This document shows positions 43,909-52,343 of a stretch of 64,000 nucleotides of DNA, in pieces. The stretch is taken from assembly GCF_025398035.1 (NCBI RefSeq), contig NZ_CP104558.1:2894501-2958500 (forward strand). Reading direction: 5' to 3'. Position 1 is the stretch's first letter; the number at the start of each line of letters is the position of its first letter. The DNA comes from Rossellomorea vietnamensis (GTDB lineage: Bacteria > Bacillota > Bacilli > Bacillales > Bacillaceae_B). The notes below the pieces were generated by a model. It ran no database searches. It saw only the letters and a list, made by a program, of their open reading frames with translations, and was not told where the DNA came from. A program made the translations under genes and the position numbers.

Positions 43909-45465
43909 CTATAGGTCCGTCCCTCTTGCATTTACTTCGATTCGTGTGAGGGGTTTCTTTGCAGGGCCTTCGATGACGTCTCCGTCAATGGAGAAGCGCG
44001 AGCCGTGGCAAGGGCAGTCCCAGGTGTGGTCTCCGTGATTCCACTCGGTTTCGCATCCGAGATGGGTACATGTAGTGTCCACGACATGCAGTTTTCCGTT
44101 TTCATCCCGGAATCCTCCACATCGGCGCCCGTTCAAATTGACGACATCGCCTTCCCCTTTCTCAAGGTCCCCGGGCTTTTTAGATGGAATTTGGAGTTTT
44201 CCTTTCATGAGCTCGCCGGCTACATTGAGATTCTCCTTGAAAAAATGCTTGATACTTGGGTCAGCCACAAATCTCGAAGGTGAGTAGACGTCTGCATAAA
44301 TGTGATGATTTCCTAAGATCTGGTCAGAGAGAATCTGACCGGCCAGAGTACCGGAAGTCATTCCCCACTTATTAAAGCCAGTTGCGACAAAAATCGATGC
44401 GTGCTTTTCTGTCAGCTTTCCGATATAAGGCACTTTATCAAGGGTGATCAAGTCCTGTGCGGACCAGCGATACCGTATTTCCTCTACACCGACAACCTCT
44501 TCCCCAAATTCCTCAAGAGCCCTGTAGTGGTCCATCGTATCTTTTCCTTGACCCGTCTTATGTTTATCCCCGCCGATCAGGATGAGTTTTTCACCGTTTT
44601 CATCCACTTCATAGCGGAGGGAACGAGTGGGATCTTCTGCACTGATATACATGCCTCCCGGATAATCCTTCTTGGCTTTCACCCCGATAATGTACGAGCG
44701 CTCTGCGTGCATTTTCGTAAAATAGAAACCCATGCCGTCATAAAAGGGGAAGTGGGAGCAGATGACCACATATTCACTATCGAGATGATAACCATCAGAG
44801 GTCACAACCTGCGTGCTATCTCCTTCATTGATCGTCTTGGCAGCCGTTCCTTCATAGATTTGGCCGCCCAATCCCGTATAAGAATCGATCAAGGCTTTTA
44901 AATACTTCAATGGATGAAATTGAGCCTGTTTTTTCATCATCACCGCTTTTTTGATGTCCAGGTCGAAGGGGATGTCTTCTGTCAGCTCACCTGATATATC
45001 CAACTTCTGATACGCTTCATATTCCTTTTCGATCTGCTCAGCATATTGGTCGGTCGTTGCATACACATAGGCGTCTTCTTCTGAAAAATGACAGTCTATG
45101 TTTTCGTTTTTAATCGTGTCCTTGATGAACTGGATAGCCTTTGTTTGGGACAGATAATATTTCCTTGCGAACTCTTCCCCGAAGTGCTGGATGAGTTCAT
45201 CATAAATCAATCCGTGCTGTGCCGAAATTTTGGCTGTAGTATGGCCTGTCGTGCCATTCAATACGTGATCGGCCTCTATGAGGGCAACCTTCTTCCCGCC
45301 TTTTGCCAACAGGTAAGCAGTGGTGATCCCTGCTATCCCGCCTCCGACAACAGTCACGTCTACTTTAATATTTTGATCCAGCTTTTTAAATACGGGGAGT
45401 TTAGCCGTTTCTCTCCAGTAAGGTTCAGGTGTGTTGGAGAATGCATTTTGTTGATGTGTACTCAT
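43909..45465 (-). CDS. FAD oxidoreductase with C-terminal Rieske domain (YhfW-like)
   Basis: A 518-aa fusion. A DAO-type FAD domain (dinucleotide motif VVGGGIAGITTAYLLAKGG at about 38-56; GHTTAKISAQHG) covers residues 30-410; a Rieske [2Fe-2S] domain ends the protein with ligands in CTHLGC and CPCHGS (about 465-490). B. subtilis YhfW has the same architecture. The substrate is unknown; the Rieske cluster probably passes electrons to or from the flavin. AAAGGAG precedes the ATG. Confidence 0.92.
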   Translation of the reverse strand: MSTHQQNAFSNTPEPYWRETAKLPVFKKLDQNIKVDVTVVGGGIAGITTAYLLAKGGKKVALIEADHVLNGTTGHTTAKISAQHGLIYDELIQHFGEEFARKYYLSQTKAIQFIKDTIKNENIDCHFSEEDAYVYATTDQYAEQIEKEYEAYQKLDISGELTEDIPFDLDIKKAVMMKKQAQFHPLKYLKALIDSYTGLGGQIYEGTAAKTINEGDSTQVVTSDGYHLDSEYVVICSHFPFYDGMGFYFTKMHAERSYIIGVKAKKDYPGGMYISAEDPTRSLRYEVDENGEKLILIGGDKHKTGQGKDTMDHYRALEEFGEEVVGVEEIRYRWSAQDLITLDKVPYIGKLTEKHASIFVATGFNKWGMTSGTLAGQILSDQILGNHHIYADVYSPSRFVADPSIKHFFKENLNVAGELMKGKLQIPSKKPGDLEKGEGDVVNLNGRRCGGFRDENGKLHVVDTTCTHLGCETEWNHGDHTWDCPCHGSRFSIDGDVIEGPAKKPLTRIEVNARGTDL

Positions 45466-45542
45466 ATGAACGCTCCTTTAGCTTTCTATTCCTTACCATT
45501 CTCTCCCGATTTGAAGAAAAAATAAGTAAGAATGAAGAAAAA

Positions 45543-45568
45543 AAGAGACCGGCTAAAGCCAGTCTCTT
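45543..45568 (-). terminator. Terminator of folD
   Basis: AAGAGACCGGCT/AGCCAGTCTCTT (one mismatch) with a 2-base loop. On the minus strand it is followed by a T-run. Confidence 0.82.
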
Positions 45569-45580
45569 CATGGAGCGTTT

Positions 45581-46435
45581 TTATGAATTCTGCAGAATAC
45601 GGGCATCTTTCTCTGCAGATTCAACGGTTTGTTTTAATAGCATGGAAATCGTAACAGGACCGACCCCGCCTGGAACGGGTGTGATGGCACTTGCCTTTTC
45701 ATAGCACGCATCATAATCGATGTCTCCGACGTTCCCCTTGTTGTAGCCGGCATCAAGGATGACAGCACCTTCTTTTACCCATTCCCCTTGAATGAAGTTC
45801 GGTTTGCCGACAGCTGCCACGACAATATCGGCAGTAGCCAGTAGGTCAGGTAGATTTTCTGTATAGGAATGACATGTCGTCACGGTCGCGTTCCGGTTCA
45901 GTAACATCATGGAAACAGGTTTACCCAGGATCGGACTCCTTCCAACGACGACGGCGTGTTTCCCTTCAAGAGAGACTCCGTAGTAATCGATGATGCTCAT
46001 GATGGCAGCCGGGGTGCACGATGGATATTCACCGAACCCCAAAGAATTTTGACCGAAGCCGAGGCTCGTGACCCCGTCCACATCCTTTTCAATGGAAATT
46101 GCTTCAAAGGCGGCACGTTCGTCGATATGATGAGGTACCGGGTGCTGTAACAGAATCCCATGTACAGAAGAGTCGTCATTCAGCTCACCGATCACGTCAA
46201 GCAGTTCTTCTGTTGTCGTTTCTTTAGGAAGGTGGATGCGTCTTGATTCCATTCCGATCTTGGCACAGGCATTACCCTTCATCTTGACGTACGTGGCAGA
46301 AGATGGATCATCTCCAACGAGCACCGTTGCAAGACACGGAGTGATTCCCTTCTCTTTTAGTGCAGCTACTCTTGATTTCAGGCTTTCCTTAATTTCAGAT
46401 GCAACAAGTTTCCCGTCTAATACTAGTGGTTCCAC
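45581..46435 (-). CDS. folD: Methylene-THF dehydrogenase/cyclohydrolase FolD
   Basis: A 284-aa bifunctional enzyme. Landmarks are YVKMKGNACAKIGM (catalytic Lys), the HGILLQHPVPHHID block, DVDGVTSLGFGQ, VVVGRSPILGKPVSMML and TPVPGGVGPVTISMLL. It interconverts methylene- and formyl-tetrahydrofolate with NADP. The start is GTG, 6 bases after AGGAGGG. It is preceded by a ZTP riboswitch that links its expression to purine/folate status. Confidence 0.96.
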   Translation of the reverse strand: MEPLVLDGKLVASEIKESLKSRVAALKEKGITPCLATVLVGDDPSSATYVKMKGNACAKIGMESRRIHLPKETTTEELLDVIGELNDDSSVHGILLQHPVPHHIDERAAFEAISIEKDVDGVTSLGFGQNSLGFGEYPSCTPAAIMSIIDYYGVSLEGKHAVVVGRSPILGKPVSMMLLNRNATVTTCHSYTENLPDLLATADIVVAAVGKPNFIQGEWVKEGAVILDAGYNKGNVGDIDYDACYEKASAITPVPGGVGPVTISMLLKQTVESAEKDARILQNS

Positions 46436-46457
46436 TGCAATCCCTCCTGATAGTAGT

Positions 46458-46576
46458 AAAAAAAGACAAGGGTATCCCTTGCCTTCTGCCCAGGCGAACG
46501 GCTAATGGCTCATGTTTTGTAAAATTCGCAGCTCCCTTGTGGTTGATTCCACATTTTCGCCAGTCACTGCTCTAAT
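46458..46576 (-). promoter_or_regulatory. ZTP (pfl) riboswitch of folD
   Basis: On the minus strand, the leader holds the pfl-motif landmarks: GCAGTGACTGGCGA, then a GGAATCAACCAC segment with AAGGGAGC, and later CCGTTCGCCTGGGCA. It is followed by a terminator stem (GGCAAGGG/CCCTTGTC with a T-run) just before the ribosome-binding site. ZTP riboswitches are known in front of folD, purH and glyA-type genes; ligand binding prevents termination. Confidence 0.88.
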
Positions 46577-46589
46577 TATCTTCAAACCC

Positions 46590-46595
46590 ATTATA
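46590..46595 (-). promoter_or_regulatory. -10 box of the folD promoter
   Basis: A perfect TATAAT on the minus strand, about 15 bases upstream of the ZTP aptamer. The -35 region is weak. Confidence 0.55.
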
Positions 46596-46773
46596 ACACG
46601 AATATAAAATAGATTTCCAGTATTAATGTTCGTGTTTTTTGTTAGGATACATCAAAAGGCTGAGAGTGTGCTACATCTAATTTTCTATAAGTTTCAACCC
46701 CGAATAGACGATTTTTTGCCTTTAATTATTTCATACAATTTGAATAACAAGAGAAATGAAAGGGGTATGGAAT

Positions 46774-47505
46774 ATGTTCAAACATAAAGTCGTCATGATA
46801 ACGGGTGCTTCAAAGGGACTGGGGAAGGCTTTGGCCATGAAGTTTGCTGAAGAAGGAGCAAAGGTGGCCATCTGTGCGAGGAATGCCGGTCCACTAAAGG
46901 AAGTTGAGGAAGAGCTGAAAGTATTGGGAGCTGAAGTTGTGGCACTGGAGGCCGATGTTTCGAATGCCCGGGATGTTGATCGCTTCGTGTCGGTAACGGA
47001 GGAAGTGTGGGGAAGCGTGGATGTTCTGATAAATAATGCTTCTGTTTTTGGACCGGGTCCACGCCTGTTGGCGGATTATCCAGAGGCGGAGTTTATGGAG
47101 GTGCTCAGAATCAATACGTTAAACCCATTTTTAGTAACGAAGCGGGTTCTTCCCGGTATGATCAGCAGGGGGACGGGGTCCATCATAAATGTAACGTCAG
47201 AAGCGGGCCAAACAGGGTTCAGCGAATGGGGAGCGTACGGAATTTCAAAATTCGCGGTAGAAGGAATGACTCAGACGTGGGCTGACGAGCTGGATGGGAC
47301 AGGTGTGCGGGTGAATATGGTGGATCCGGGTGAGATGGACACGGAAATGCACGACAAGGCTGTACCCGAATGTGATTATCCCCTTGCGAATCCACACGAT
47401 CACCTTGATGTTTTTCTTTACCTCGCATCTGATGCTTCGACAATGGAAAATGGTCAGAGATTTGAAGCACAGGAATATCAAGGGAAAGCGAGGGAGGAGG
47501 CATGA
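46774..47505 (+). CDS. SDR-family oxidoreductase
   Basis: A 243-aa short-chain dehydrogenase with cofactor motif TGASKGLG (about 9-16), NNAS, catalytic Ser in NVTSEAG and Tyr-x-x-x-Lys in YGISKFA. The substrate is unknown. The ATG at 46774 is 8 bases after AAAGGGG; the ATG at 46756 precedes that site and is rejected. It overlaps the QueA-like gene by ATGA, so the two are coupled. Confidence 0.9.
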   Translation: MFKHKVVMITGASKGLGKALAMKFAEEGAKVAICARNAGPLKEVEEELKVLGAEVVALEADVSNARDVDRFVSVTEEVWGSVDVLINNASVFGPGPRLLADYPEAEFMEVLRINTLNPFLVTKRVLPGMISRGTGSIINVTSEAGQTGFSEWGAYGISKFAVEGMTQTWADELDGTGVRVNMVDPGEMDTEMHDKAVPECDYPLANPHDHLDVFLYLASDASTMENGQRFEAQEYQGKAREEA

Positions 47506-48515
47506 ATGAACGTTCCTTTCAAATTCCTTCCCGTTTGAACGCGACGACACCCATCGAGCTTCAGGGGCTTGAGAGGGATGATGTAAAGCTGATGGTGCTG
47601 AACCGTGAGACCGGTAAGTGTGAGCATACAGTATTTAAAAACCTGTCTGACTTTTTACATGAGGGGGATGTGCTTGTTTTTAATAACAGCAGAACCCTTC
47701 CCGCTTCACTCAAAGGGAAGCAGGGAAATCGCAATGTCCTTGTTCACCTTTCCAGGAAACGAAGCGGTAACAAGTGGGATGCCCTCATCCTTGGAGACTT
47801 CCATCAAGCGGGGGAACCGATTGATTTTCCAGGGGGTGTATCAGGGCGTATAAAGGGTCAAGGGAGTGAAAGCCCCCTTGTACAGCTGGAGTTCAACAAG
47901 GGTGGCAGTGAACTGATGGACTTCATTTTCAAATACGGTGAGCCCATTCGTTACGAATACATCACTGAGCCCTGGCCCCTGGATTATTACCAGAATGTGT
48001 ATGGGTCGGTACCGGGTTCCGTGGAAATGGCATCTGCCGGAAGGGCTTTTACATGGAGGTTATTACGAGCCTTAAAGGAAAGAGGGGTGGGCATTGCGTT
48101 CATCCAGCTCCACGCAGGCTTGAGTTACTATGGAAATGATCGCTGGCCGATGCCGGAGCACCATCCCGAGGACTATCAGGTGAGTTCCGAAGCGGTTAAA
48201 GAGATCCTCCACGCAAAGGATCGGGGGAAGAGGGTCATCGCAGTGGGGACGACGGTTGTACGGGCACTTGAGACGGTCATGACTCAGTACGGGCAGCTGC
48301 AGCCTGCTGAAGGCATCACAAATTTGTATATATCCGGCGATACACCCCTCCAAATTGTAGACGGCCTCATTACAGGGCTGCACGAACCGGAAGCGAGTCA
48401 TTTGAATCTCTTAAAGGCGTTCATGTCCGAGGACAAATTGCGCCATGCCTATCAAACGGCCCTGGCAAAGAACTATCAATGGCATGAATTCGGGGATATG
48501 AATATCATTTTGTAA
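47502..48515 (+). CDS. Divergent QueA-like SAM:tRNA ribosyltransferase-isomerase
   Basis: A 337-aa protein with QueA-family landmarks: DVLVFNNSRTLPASLKG, QNVYGSVPGSVEMASAGRAFTWRLL, RVIAVGTTVVRALE and VDGLITGLHEPE. Several usually constant motifs are altered: the family's SVAAPTAGLHFT reads SVEMASAGRAFT and NFHLPKSTLLML reads GLHEPEASHLNLL. It is not in a ruvB-queA-tgt context but coupled to an SDR gene. It may be a queuosine enzyme paralog with another RNA or nucleoside substrate. Confidence 0.82.
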   Translation: MNERSFQIPSRLNATTPIELQGLERDDVKLMVLNRETGKCEHTVFKNLSDFLHEGDVLVFNNSRTLPASLKGKQGNRNVLVHLSRKRSGNKWDALILGDFHQAGEPIDFPGGVSGRIKGQGSESPLVQLEFNKGGSELMDFIFKYGEPIRYEYITEPWPLDYYQNVYGSVPGSVEMASAGRAFTWRLLRALKERGVGIAFIQLHAGLSYYGNDRWPMPEHHPEDYQVSSEAVKEILHAKDRGKRVIAVGTTVVRALETVMTQYGQLQPAEGITNLYISGDTPLQIVDGLITGLHEPEASHLNLLKAFMSEDKLRHAYQTALAKNYQWHEFGDMNIIL

Positions 48516-48526
48516 GGAGAATGGGT

Positions 48527-48883
48527 ATGAGACTTCATCATATTGGGATGAATGTAAAGAGCCTGGAGAGGTCGAAGGAGTTCTATCAATCCCACTTTGG
48601 GTTTGCGGAAGAAATGGTTTTTAATTGGGGAAGTGAGAACATCCTGTTTTTGAAAAAGGGAGATTGCCGGTTGGAGCTCATAGAGGAGTCTGGAGATGGT
48701 GAGGGCTCAGCATGTGCATTCCTTCATCTAGCATTGGAAGCCGACGACCTTGTAAAGGAAGTTGGATTCGTAAAGGAAAAGGGGTTGATGCCTGTGGAAG
48801 GCCCCCTTCTTCTTGAAAATGGATGGAAAGTGGCTTTTTTCTTGGGTCCCGATGGAGAAATCATTGAGTTGATTGAAGAGTAG
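48527..48883 (+). CDS. VOC/glyoxalase-family protein
   Basis: A 118-aa protein of the vicinal oxygen chelate fold: LHHIGMNVKSLERSKEFYQSHFGF, a central LELIEE, and a PDGEIIELIEE end. The metal ligand set (His-5 region, Glu residues in LELIEE and EIIELIEE) is plausible for a lactoylglutathione-lyase-like or thiol-adduct enzyme. The ATG at 48527 gives 7-base spacing from AAGGAG. It is probably the third gene of the SDR/QueA-like operon. Confidence 0.87.
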   Translation: MRLHHIGMNVKSLERSKEFYQSHFGFAEEMVFNWGSENILFLKKGDCRLELIEESGDGEGSACAFLHLALEADDLVKEVGFVKEKGLMPVEGPLLLENGWKVAFFLGPDGEIIELIEE

Positions 48884-48931
48884 AGGATGGTTTATCTCTT
48901 ATCACTGTTTTTGACAAGGCTGGTCTTTGTG

Positions 48932-49045
48932 AATCCGGCCGATTTGTCGGATAATACATCCGTTTTACGTGAAAATCCAGCGGAAATAGTGACGAAACCA
49001 GCCGTTTTTTACAAAAATCCAGCCGGAATCCAAAGAAATCCAGCT
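48932..49045 (+). repeat. Degenerate intergenic repeats around AATCCAGCCG
   Basis: Variants of (A)ATCCAGCCG recur every 18-24 bases: AATCCGGCCG at 48932, AATCCAGCGG at 48974, AACCAGCCG near 48995, AATCCAGCCGG at 49016 and AATCCAGCTG near 49036, with ACATCCGTT near 48956. The stretch has no long open frame, no strict spacer, and lies in the 323-base gap before the YczE-like gene. Its origin is unclear. Confidence 0.5.
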
Positions 49046-49206
49046 GATTAACAATATATGTAAAAATACACACCGTTCAACAACTCACACCATGCACCCT
49101 TATCCCTACCAAACCCATAGGCTTTATGAAATTTTTTTGTCCGGCATTCTGTGATACAGTTATCCGGGTAATAAATGAACTGACTATGGTGTAGGAAGGG
49201 ATTTTC

Positions 49207-49851
49207 ATGAATAAAGAAAAGAGTTTACGCTGGTCGTTTTTCTTTGTGGGACTGCTCGTGCTGTCGTTTGGCATCAGCTTGACGATCAAGGGGAAAGACC
49301 TTGGGATCGGACCTTGGGATGTATTCCATTATGGGTTATTCAAGCAACTGGGTCTGACGATCGGGACGTGGTCCATCATTGTGGGCTTCATCATCCTGTT
49401 TGTGACAGGGGTTGGGACCAGGTCATTTCCTAAAGCCGGTGCTTTTATCAATATGCTGTTAATTGGTATTTTCATAGATGTATTCAATTTTATCCTGCCT
49501 GATCCTCATTCCCTCGTGGCTCAAACCATCATGTTTGCCATTGGGATCGTGGTGATCGGATATGGAATCGGTCTGTACGTATCAGCGGACCTCGGAGCGG
49601 GACCGCGGGATAGTCTCATGCTGCTGGTCGTTGAGAAAACGGGTTGGAAAGTTCAATGGGTTCGGAATGGAATGGAAATCATCGTGTTCTTCTTCGGGTG
49701 GTTATTGGGTGGTCCTGTCGGGATCGGTACCGTGATCATCGCCTTGGGACTCGGTTCCATCGTTGGATTTTCATTGCCTCAAAGCAAAAAGCTGCTTCAC
49801 TTTCTCATTGCAAGACAGATGACAAAACGAGACAATCCTTTAGCAAGCTAA
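49207..49851 (+). CDS. YczE/YyaS/YitT-family membrane protein
   Basis: A 214-aa protein with five membrane helices and the family motifs GISLTIKGKDLGIGPWDVFHYG and SADLGAGPRDSLML (repeated G-x-GPxD units). B. subtilis YczE affects lipopeptide and polyketide production, but the molecular role is unknown. GGAAGGG precedes the ATG. Its last codons lie inside the terminator stem. Confidence 0.87.
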   Translation: MNKEKSLRWSFFFVGLLVLSFGISLTIKGKDLGIGPWDVFHYGLFKQLGLTIGTWSIIVGFIILFVTGVGTRSFPKAGAFINMLLIGIFIDVFNFILPDPHSLVAQTIMFAIGIVVIGYGIGLYVSADLGAGPRDSLMLLVVEKTGWKVQWVRNGMEIIVFFFGWLLGGPVGIGTVIIALGLGSIVGFSLPQSKKLLHFLIARQMTKRDNPLAS

Positions 49852-49860
49852 GGGTTGTCT
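49830..49860 (+). terminator. Terminator of the YczE-like gene
   Basis: AGACAATCCTTAG-type stem (AGACAATCCTTTAG/CTAAGGGTTGTCT) overlapping the stop codon, followed by a T-run. Confidence 0.85.
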
Positions 49861-49958
49861 TTTTTTACAGTCTAAAAGGGATTTCAAACGATCATCCAGA
49901 AGTATGAATAGAGTTCTGGTATTCGGGATCTATTATGTGAAGAGGAATGGGTGGGAGT

Positions 49959-50108
49959 ATGAAAGAGCTTGTAGACTATTGTTATCTCTGTCAAAAGCCC
50001 CTCTATTGTTTGGACGGTTTCTTTAACGGTGTTCAAAAGGGGGATGGAAAGAGCTGTTGTTTTGAATGTGAGGAACGGAGTCAAAAGGAGGAGACGATAC
50101 ATGAATAA
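49959..50108 (+). CDS. 49-aa zinc-ribbon-like protein coupled to AlkD-like gene
   Basis: A short gene encoding 49 residues with two cysteine pairs, YCYLCQKPLYC and CCFECEE, separated by about 22 residues: a small zinc-ribbon arrangement. A GGTGGGAG site precedes the ATG. The stop overlaps the ATG of the DNA alkylation repair gene by 8 bases, and the AGGAGGAG for that gene is inside this one. The function is unknown. Confidence 0.7.
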   Translation: MKELVDYCYLCQKPLYCLDGFFNGVQKGDGKSCCFECEERSQKEETIHE

Positions 50109-50796
50109 TGAGTATGCTGATAAACTGATTGCCCTATTGAAAGATCATCAAAACAATGAAAACCGGGAAGCCATGGAAGCTTATATGAGAAATCAATTTG
50201 AGTTCTTTGGCATCAGGAGTCCGGAACGCACTGTCTTGCTCCGTGATTTTCTGAAGGAGAACGGTAAGCCGCCTATTGAAGAATTGCCTGATATTGTCCG
50301 TTCTCTCTGGTCCCGGCCTCAGCGGGAATGTCAATACGCCGCTCTCGGCCTGATCGATAAACAATCAAGATACTTAACAAAAGACCATCTTCCCCTTTTG
50401 GAAGAAATGATCGTAACGAAATCCTGGTGGGATACAATTGATCATATCGCACCCAATCATGTAGGGAAAATCTATCAAAAAGAAGAAGATGACACATACT
50501 TAGAGAAATGGATTCAATCGGATAATATGTGGTTGAACCGCATTATCATACTCTATCAATTGAAGTATAAAGACAAAACCGATGAGGCGCGCCTTTTCAG
50601 ATATATCGAAATGCATCGTCAATCGAAGGAATTTTTTATCCAGAAGGCCATCGGCTGGGCCCTGAGGGAGTATTCCAAAACGAATCCCGAATCGGTGGAA
50701 CGTTTCATCGCTTCAGAGGAGCTGGCTCCACTTAGCATACGGGAAGGGTTGAAGCATGTGAATCGAAAAGCTAAGGTGGAGAAAACGGTAAAGTAG
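50101..50796 (+). CDS. DNA alkylation repair protein, AlkD family
   Basis: A 231-aa helical HEAT-like repeat protein of the AlkC/AlkD glycosylase family (MRNQFEFFGIRSPERTVLLRDFLK; QRECQYAALGLID; SWWDTIDHIAPNHVG; IQKAIGWALREYSK). The conserved Trp, Asp (WDTID) and Arg (WALREY) that shape the active site are present. It would remove alkylated bases from DNA. The start at 50101 fits the AGGAGGAG site; longer in-frame readings have none. Confidence 0.9.
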   Translation: MNNEYADKLIALLKDHQNNENREAMEAYMRNQFEFFGIRSPERTVLLRDFLKENGKPPIEELPDIVRSLWSRPQRECQYAALGLIDKQSRYLTKDHLPLLEEMIVTKSWWDTIDHIAPNHVGKIYQKEEDDTYLEKWIQSDNMWLNRIIILYQLKYKDKTDEARLFRYIEMHRQSKEFFIQKAIGWALREYSKTNPESVERFIASEELAPLSIREGLKHVNRKAKVEKTVK

Positions 50797-50909
50797 CAAG
50801 GGGTCATGAAAAGAGATAAGGGAAAATTCCTATTTATTTTTCAGGTATTCACCCGGGCCCCAATCTGGTATAAAGTAAAGAAAGATAGATTCGAGAGGGG
50901 CATTGGGAT

Positions 50910-52088
50910 ATGAATTGGAATGATTGCATCGAGAGAACGAATACACACTCCGTCAAATGGTCGTTTCCAAAAGGGGATGTGATCCCTATGTGTATAGCAG
51001 ATATGGACTTCCAGGTTTCTTCTGCCATTGTGGAAGCAATGAACAAGAAGGCCCGGCACGGCATTTACGGCTATACGACATTTAGCGATCGATACTTTGA
51101 GTCCATTATGTCATGGTGGAAAAGACGTTTCCATATGGATATTGAGAAAGAGTGGATCAGTTTCAGTCCCGGGATCATTCCCGGAATCAATGTACTGCTG
51201 TCCGTGCTGACTGAGCCTGGAGACGGCGTCATCATTCAGGATCCGGTTTATTATCCTTTCTATAGCACGATTGAGAATCACGGCTGTTCGGTGGTGAAGA
51301 ATACGTTACTCTATAAAGATGGCGTGTATTCCATCGATTTCGACGATCTGGAAGAGAAAGCAAGCCGGTCAAGAACCAAGATCCTTATCCTTTGCAGCCC
51401 GCATAATCCTGTCGGTCGGGTGTGGACGGATGAGGAACTGTTGAAAATCGGTGATATCGCCAAACGTCATGATTTATGGATCATCTCTGACGAAATGCAC
51501 GGTGATTTAGTGTACGAAGGATTTGAACATATTCCTCTCTTTAAAGTGGATGAGAGTCTGCTTAAGAGAAGCATAGTATGTGCCGCTCCAAGTAAAACGT
51601 TTAACATAGCCGGGCTACAAACCTCCATCCTCCTTATCCCGAATGAAGAGGTAAGGGAAAGGTATCAGGACAAGCTCACCGGCTTTGGACTGATGCGCCC
51701 GAATGTGTTCGGGATCGAGGGAACCATCGCGGCTTATGAGGAAGGGGAACCGTGGCTGAATGAGCTCCTGATGGTATTGGAAGAGAATAAACAGTATGTG
51801 CATAACTATCTGGAACAGCATCTGCCGGAACTCCGGGCCATCCAGCCACAGGCCACCCACCTGATCTGGATCGACTGCTCAGATCTCGACATGCAGGGGG
51901 AAGAGCTTTGCAGATTCTTCCTGGAAAAAGCCCGGGTCAAATTTGACGAAGGCTTCAAATTCGGAGCAAGCGGCCAATCCTTCGTCCGGATGAACATCGC
52001 CTGCCCTAAAGAACGGGTCGACCTTGCCCTGAGAAGAATGCACGAAGCCATACTCGAACACCGGGTAAAAAGCAGGATAAGTAAATAA
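50910..52088 (+). CDS. patB: PatB/MalY-type PLP-dependent C-S lyase
   Basis: A 392-aa fold-type I PLP enzyme. Landmarks are PMCIADMDFQ, YGYTTFSDRYFESI, the SPHNPVGRVW Asn, DEMHGDLVY (Asp contacts PLP) and the PLP Lys in APSKTFNIAGLQ. This is the PatB/MalY group: cystathionine beta-lyase or related C-S lyase, some also regulatory. GAGGGGC precedes the ATG. It is a single gene with its own terminator. Confidence 0.93.
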   Translation: MNWNDCIERTNTHSVKWSFPKGDVIPMCIADMDFQVSSAIVEAMNKKARHGIYGYTTFSDRYFESIMSWWKRRFHMDIEKEWISFSPGIIPGINVLLSVLTEPGDGVIIQDPVYYPFYSTIENHGCSVVKNTLLYKDGVYSIDFDDLEEKASRSRTKILILCSPHNPVGRVWTDEELLKIGDIAKRHDLWIISDEMHGDLVYEGFEHIPLFKVDESLLKRSIVCAAPSKTFNIAGLQTSILLIPNEEVRERYQDKLTGFGLMRPNVFGIEGTIAAYEEGEPWLNELLMVLEENKQYVHNYLEQHLPELRAIQPQATHLIWIDCSDLDMQGEELCRFFLEKARVKFDEGFKFGASGQSFVRMNIACPKERVDLALRRMHEAILEHRVKSRISK

Positions 52089-52096
52089 CAAACGTG

Positions 52097-52126
52097 GATG
52101 AACAGAAGTGACGGCTTTTGTTCATC
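52097..52126 (+). terminator. Terminator of patB
   Basis: GATGAACAGAAG/CTTTTGTTCATC stem (small internal mismatch), then a T-rich tail. Confidence 0.8.
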
Positions 52127-52207
52127 TTTTATTTTTCCCCCAATAAAATCAACTAACTTCAACCATTAAGGGAACACTACTATTAAACCGAAATCTGAAG
52201 ATATTTT

Positions 52208-52236
52208 TTGTCCATCACAAAAAAACATGTTAAACT
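52208..52236 (+). promoter_or_regulatory. Candidate sigma-A promoter of kbl-tdh
   Basis: TTGTCC (52208-52213), 17 bases, then TAAACT (52231-52236) with a TGN extension (TGT) directly upstream of the -10 box. Confidence 0.5.
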
Positions 52237-52311
52237 AAAAAATAGAACAATCCTTAGAAAACACAAAGAATCAACTGATAAATAATGTATTTTTGGAGTG
52301 GACATTTGTTT

Positions 52312-52325
52312 TTAAAACGCTTACA
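52312..52325. promoter_or_regulatory. cre site (CcpA operator) before kbl
   Basis: TTAAAACGCTTACA, read on the minus strand as TGTAAGCGTTTTAA, fits the cre consensus TGWAANCGNTNWCA at 13 of 14 positions. It lies downstream of the candidate promoter and 18 bases before the kbl start, where bound CcpA could block transcription. Confidence 0.7.
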
Positions 52326-52343
52326 TAACAGGAGGACGAGTAT

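Noticed and set aside
44401-45525. Plus-strand open frames (166 and 145 codons) across the YhfW-like gene
   Set aside because: They are antisense to a gene with clear FAD and Rieske motifs; the translations show no family features.
48932-49045. CRISPR array
   Set aside because: Repeats are degenerate and short, and spacing is about 18-24 bases from start to start.
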